Below are positions 62,696 to 64,000 of a DNA stretch of 64,000 nucleotides, in pieces. The notes beneath the pieces were generated by a model, which ran no database searches, was not told the DNA's origin, and saw nothing but the letters and a program-made list of their open reading frames with translations. Source of the stretch: JABWBD01 sp040768665 (lineage in GTDB: Bacteria > Planctomycetota > Planctomycetia > Pirellulales > Thermoguttaceae); NCBI GenBank assembly GCA_040768665.1, contig JAXGMN010000044.1, forward strand, positions 1 to 64,000, read 5' to 3'. Position numbers and translations under genes: made by a program. Numbering within the stretch: the first letter of the stretch is position 1; every line of letters begins with the position of its first letter.

Positions 62696-63721
62696 GTGGT
62701 CGGATTTTTCTGGCTGCTCTCAGCCCTTGTTTTTCTGACACTGATTCTGCACTTGGCTGCGCGGTTCTGGTTCACGCCTCGCGCGACGTGGATGTTCGAC
62801 CGACTGCCCTGGCTGCCTGTCTCTTGGTATGGGCCGTTCGGCAAGGGGGAAGACGTCGAGTTTTTTGCCCGCGACGGTGTTCGACTATGTGGCACCTATC
62901 TGGCGACGCTGCAGGAATATCGGCGCGGAATACTCCTCTACTGCCATGAGCTGAATGCCGATCGCTGGAATGTTCGGCCGATCGCCGAGTTGCTCCGGGG
63001 CCGGGGGTTCGACGTTTTCACGTTTGATTTCCGCAATCACGGGACCAGCGATCGGATTCCAGGCTGTGAGCCGAGCCCGTGGGTAACCCCGCAGGACGTG
63101 GCTGACGTTCAGGGGGCGCTCGACTACCTGGCGACCCGCCCGAATTGCGATTCCCCGGTAGTCGGGATGATAGGCGTCGGGAAAGGGGCTGCCGTGGCGA
63201 TTTGTAGTGCGGCGGGCGATCCCAGGGTTCGCGGCGTGGTGGCCGAGGGGCTGTATCCGACGCGGCCGATTGGTGCAAGGCTGGTCGGCCGATTCTCGCG
63301 CGCGTCGTGGTTGGCTGCCCTCTTGGATCGACTCGTCCGTTGCCTGGACAGATGGGCGCTGTTCGTGTTGGGTTGCCGTCGGGGAAATCGCTTTCTGGAT
63401 GTGGAGAGGTTTCTTGGCTTGTGCTGCCAACCGGTCCTGCTCGTGCACGGAGAATTGGACGGCCATGTGCCGATAGCGTGGCTCCGCCTCATGCACCGGA
63501 GAATGGCTCGCGGGTCGAACCTTTGGATCGTGCGCGGCGCCAAGCACGGCGCGGCTGCCCAGACAGCCGCCGAGCAATATGCCTCGCGCGTCGGCCGCTT
63601 CCTTGATCGCCCTCTGGCTTCGAGCCTGCCAGGCCACGGCGGAAGGCCGATTTCGCCACCGGCCCAGCGAATGGAATCGCCGGTTGCGCCGATTACGACC
63701 GGGGCGATGCCGTCGGCATAG
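62696..63721 (+). CDS. Membrane-anchored alpha/beta-hydrolase-fold protein without nucleophile serine
   Basis: The 341-aa protein starts at GTG 62696 with a hydrophobic N-terminus (WLLSALVFLTLILHLAARFW), a membrane anchor or uncleaved signal. The alpha/beta-hydrolase core is clear: GILLYCHELNAD, FDFRNHGTSD, GELDGHVPIAW (Asp) and GAKHGAAAQ (His). The elbow reads MIGVGKGAAV instead of GxSxG, so the nucleophile is Gly. It is likely non-hydrolytic or uses another residue. No neighbour points to a function. Confidence 0.82.
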   Translation: MVGFFWLLSALVFLTLILHLAARFWFTPRATWMFDRLPWLPVSWYGPFGKGEDVEFFARDGVRLCGTYLATLQEYRRGILLYCHELNADRWNVRPIAELLRGRGFDVFTFDFRNHGTSDRIPGCEPSPWVTPQDVADVQGALDYLATRPNCDSPVVGMIGVGKGAAVAICSAAGDPRVRGVVAEGLYPTRPIGARLVGRFSRASWLAALLDRLVRCLDRWALFVLGCRRGNRFLDVERFLGLCCQPVLLVHGELDGHVPIAWLRLMHRRMARGSNLWIVRGAKHGAAAQTAAEQYASRVGRFLDRPLASSLPGHGGRPISPPAQRMESPVAPITTGAMPSA

Positions 63722-63778
63722 CGTGGAAATCGGCGTGCGGACACGGGGGCAGAGTTTCACCGCATGGTCGCCGCGGTT

Positions 63779-63895
63779 GTAACCGTTCACGGGCGGGCGG
63801 GGACTGGTCCATTTTTCGGCCAGTAGATCCTCTCTGGCCAAAGAAACGTTGCCCGAAAACATGGACCTGTCCCCCTCTTTCCCGACCCCGGTTGG
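63779..63895. repeat. Palindromic intergenic repeat, family A, copy 5
   Basis: Begins GTAACCGTTCAC, then GGGGACTGGTCCATTTTTCG and, inverted, CGAAAACATGGACCTGTCCC. The right terminal repeat has decayed. The last 100 bases of the window show no gene. Confidence 0.8.
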
Positions 63896-64000
63896 CTGTC
63901 GATCACTTCAAGGCCTCACGACCGCCGATAAGGTACGCGAAGCGATCCGCGATTAAAGGCTTCGCAAGTATTGGACTGCTGTGGTCGCGTGACGGACGGC

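Overview
The window looks like a chromosomal segment of a planctomycete, probably Pirellulales-like. It is GC-rich and crowded with large exported proteins of kinds typical of that phylum: sulfatase-modifying-factor (FGE)-like lipoproteins, PQQ/Pyrrolo-quinoline-type beta-propellers, LamG and HEAT proteins, ceramidase-like proteins, BNR/sialidase-like proteins, Tat-exported TIM barrels and aldo/keto reductases, and an orphan tetrahydromethanopterin-type C1 gene (FwdC/FhcC). Genes are spaced loosely, and many gaps hold palindromic repeats. No rRNA, CRISPR array, prophage or intact transposase was seen. The phylum assignment is an inference from gene content.

Layout. 0.2-8.7 kb (minus strand) carries an FGE-like lipoprotein with a large secreted partner, an SGNH/MBOAT O-acylation pair, an unusual FGE-like/histone-deacetylase fusion, and a TolB-like propeller. 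8.7-9.8 kb is a decay zone: a broken LRR gene, a 180-bp MITE-like element and remnants of what looks like a toxin-antitoxin pair. 9.8-18.9 kb has an exonuclease-WYL fusion, a ceramidase-like protein, two sialidase-like proteins, an MFS transporter and a non-pyrrolysine MttB-like methyltransferase. 19-25 kb is housekeeping: an RlmM-like rRNA methyltransferase with a tRNA-Leu-like sequence upstream, ThiC under a TPP riboswitch with terminator, and a 2-hydroxyacid dehydrogenase.

25-42 kb is a block of very large secreted proteins that look devoted to glycan or organic-matter turnover (TIM-barrel isomerase, CBM9-like/glycosidase-like 1153-aa protein, LamG proteins, a 1090-aa protein of unknown family, a second ceramidase-like protein), interrupted by a small HNH endonuclease pair. 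42.9-43.7 kb is a DUF1778-GNAT toxin-antitoxin module. 45-53 kb runs on the plus strand: aldo/keto reductase, HEAT-LamG, PQQ-propeller and alpha/beta-hydrolase genes, tightly spaced. 54-64 kb holds RibF, a DUF4912 protein, a MoeA fused to a periplasmic-binding-like domain, an SDR-fold protein, a HicBA module, the FwdC-like protein and a hydrolase-fold protein without the nucleophile serine.

Non-coding structure is the most distinctive feature. One palindromic element (about 124 bp, bounded by GTAACCGTTCAC/GTGAACGGTTAC) occurs five times. A 219-bp palindrome occurs once complete and once with an internal deletion, both with near-perfect flanking direct repeats. Smaller hairpin families and a 63-nt three-way-junction element occupy other gaps. 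Start codons were moved inward from the longest frame wherever a Shine-Dalgarno sequence, signal peptide or upstream RNA/repeat showed the longer frame to be an artefact.
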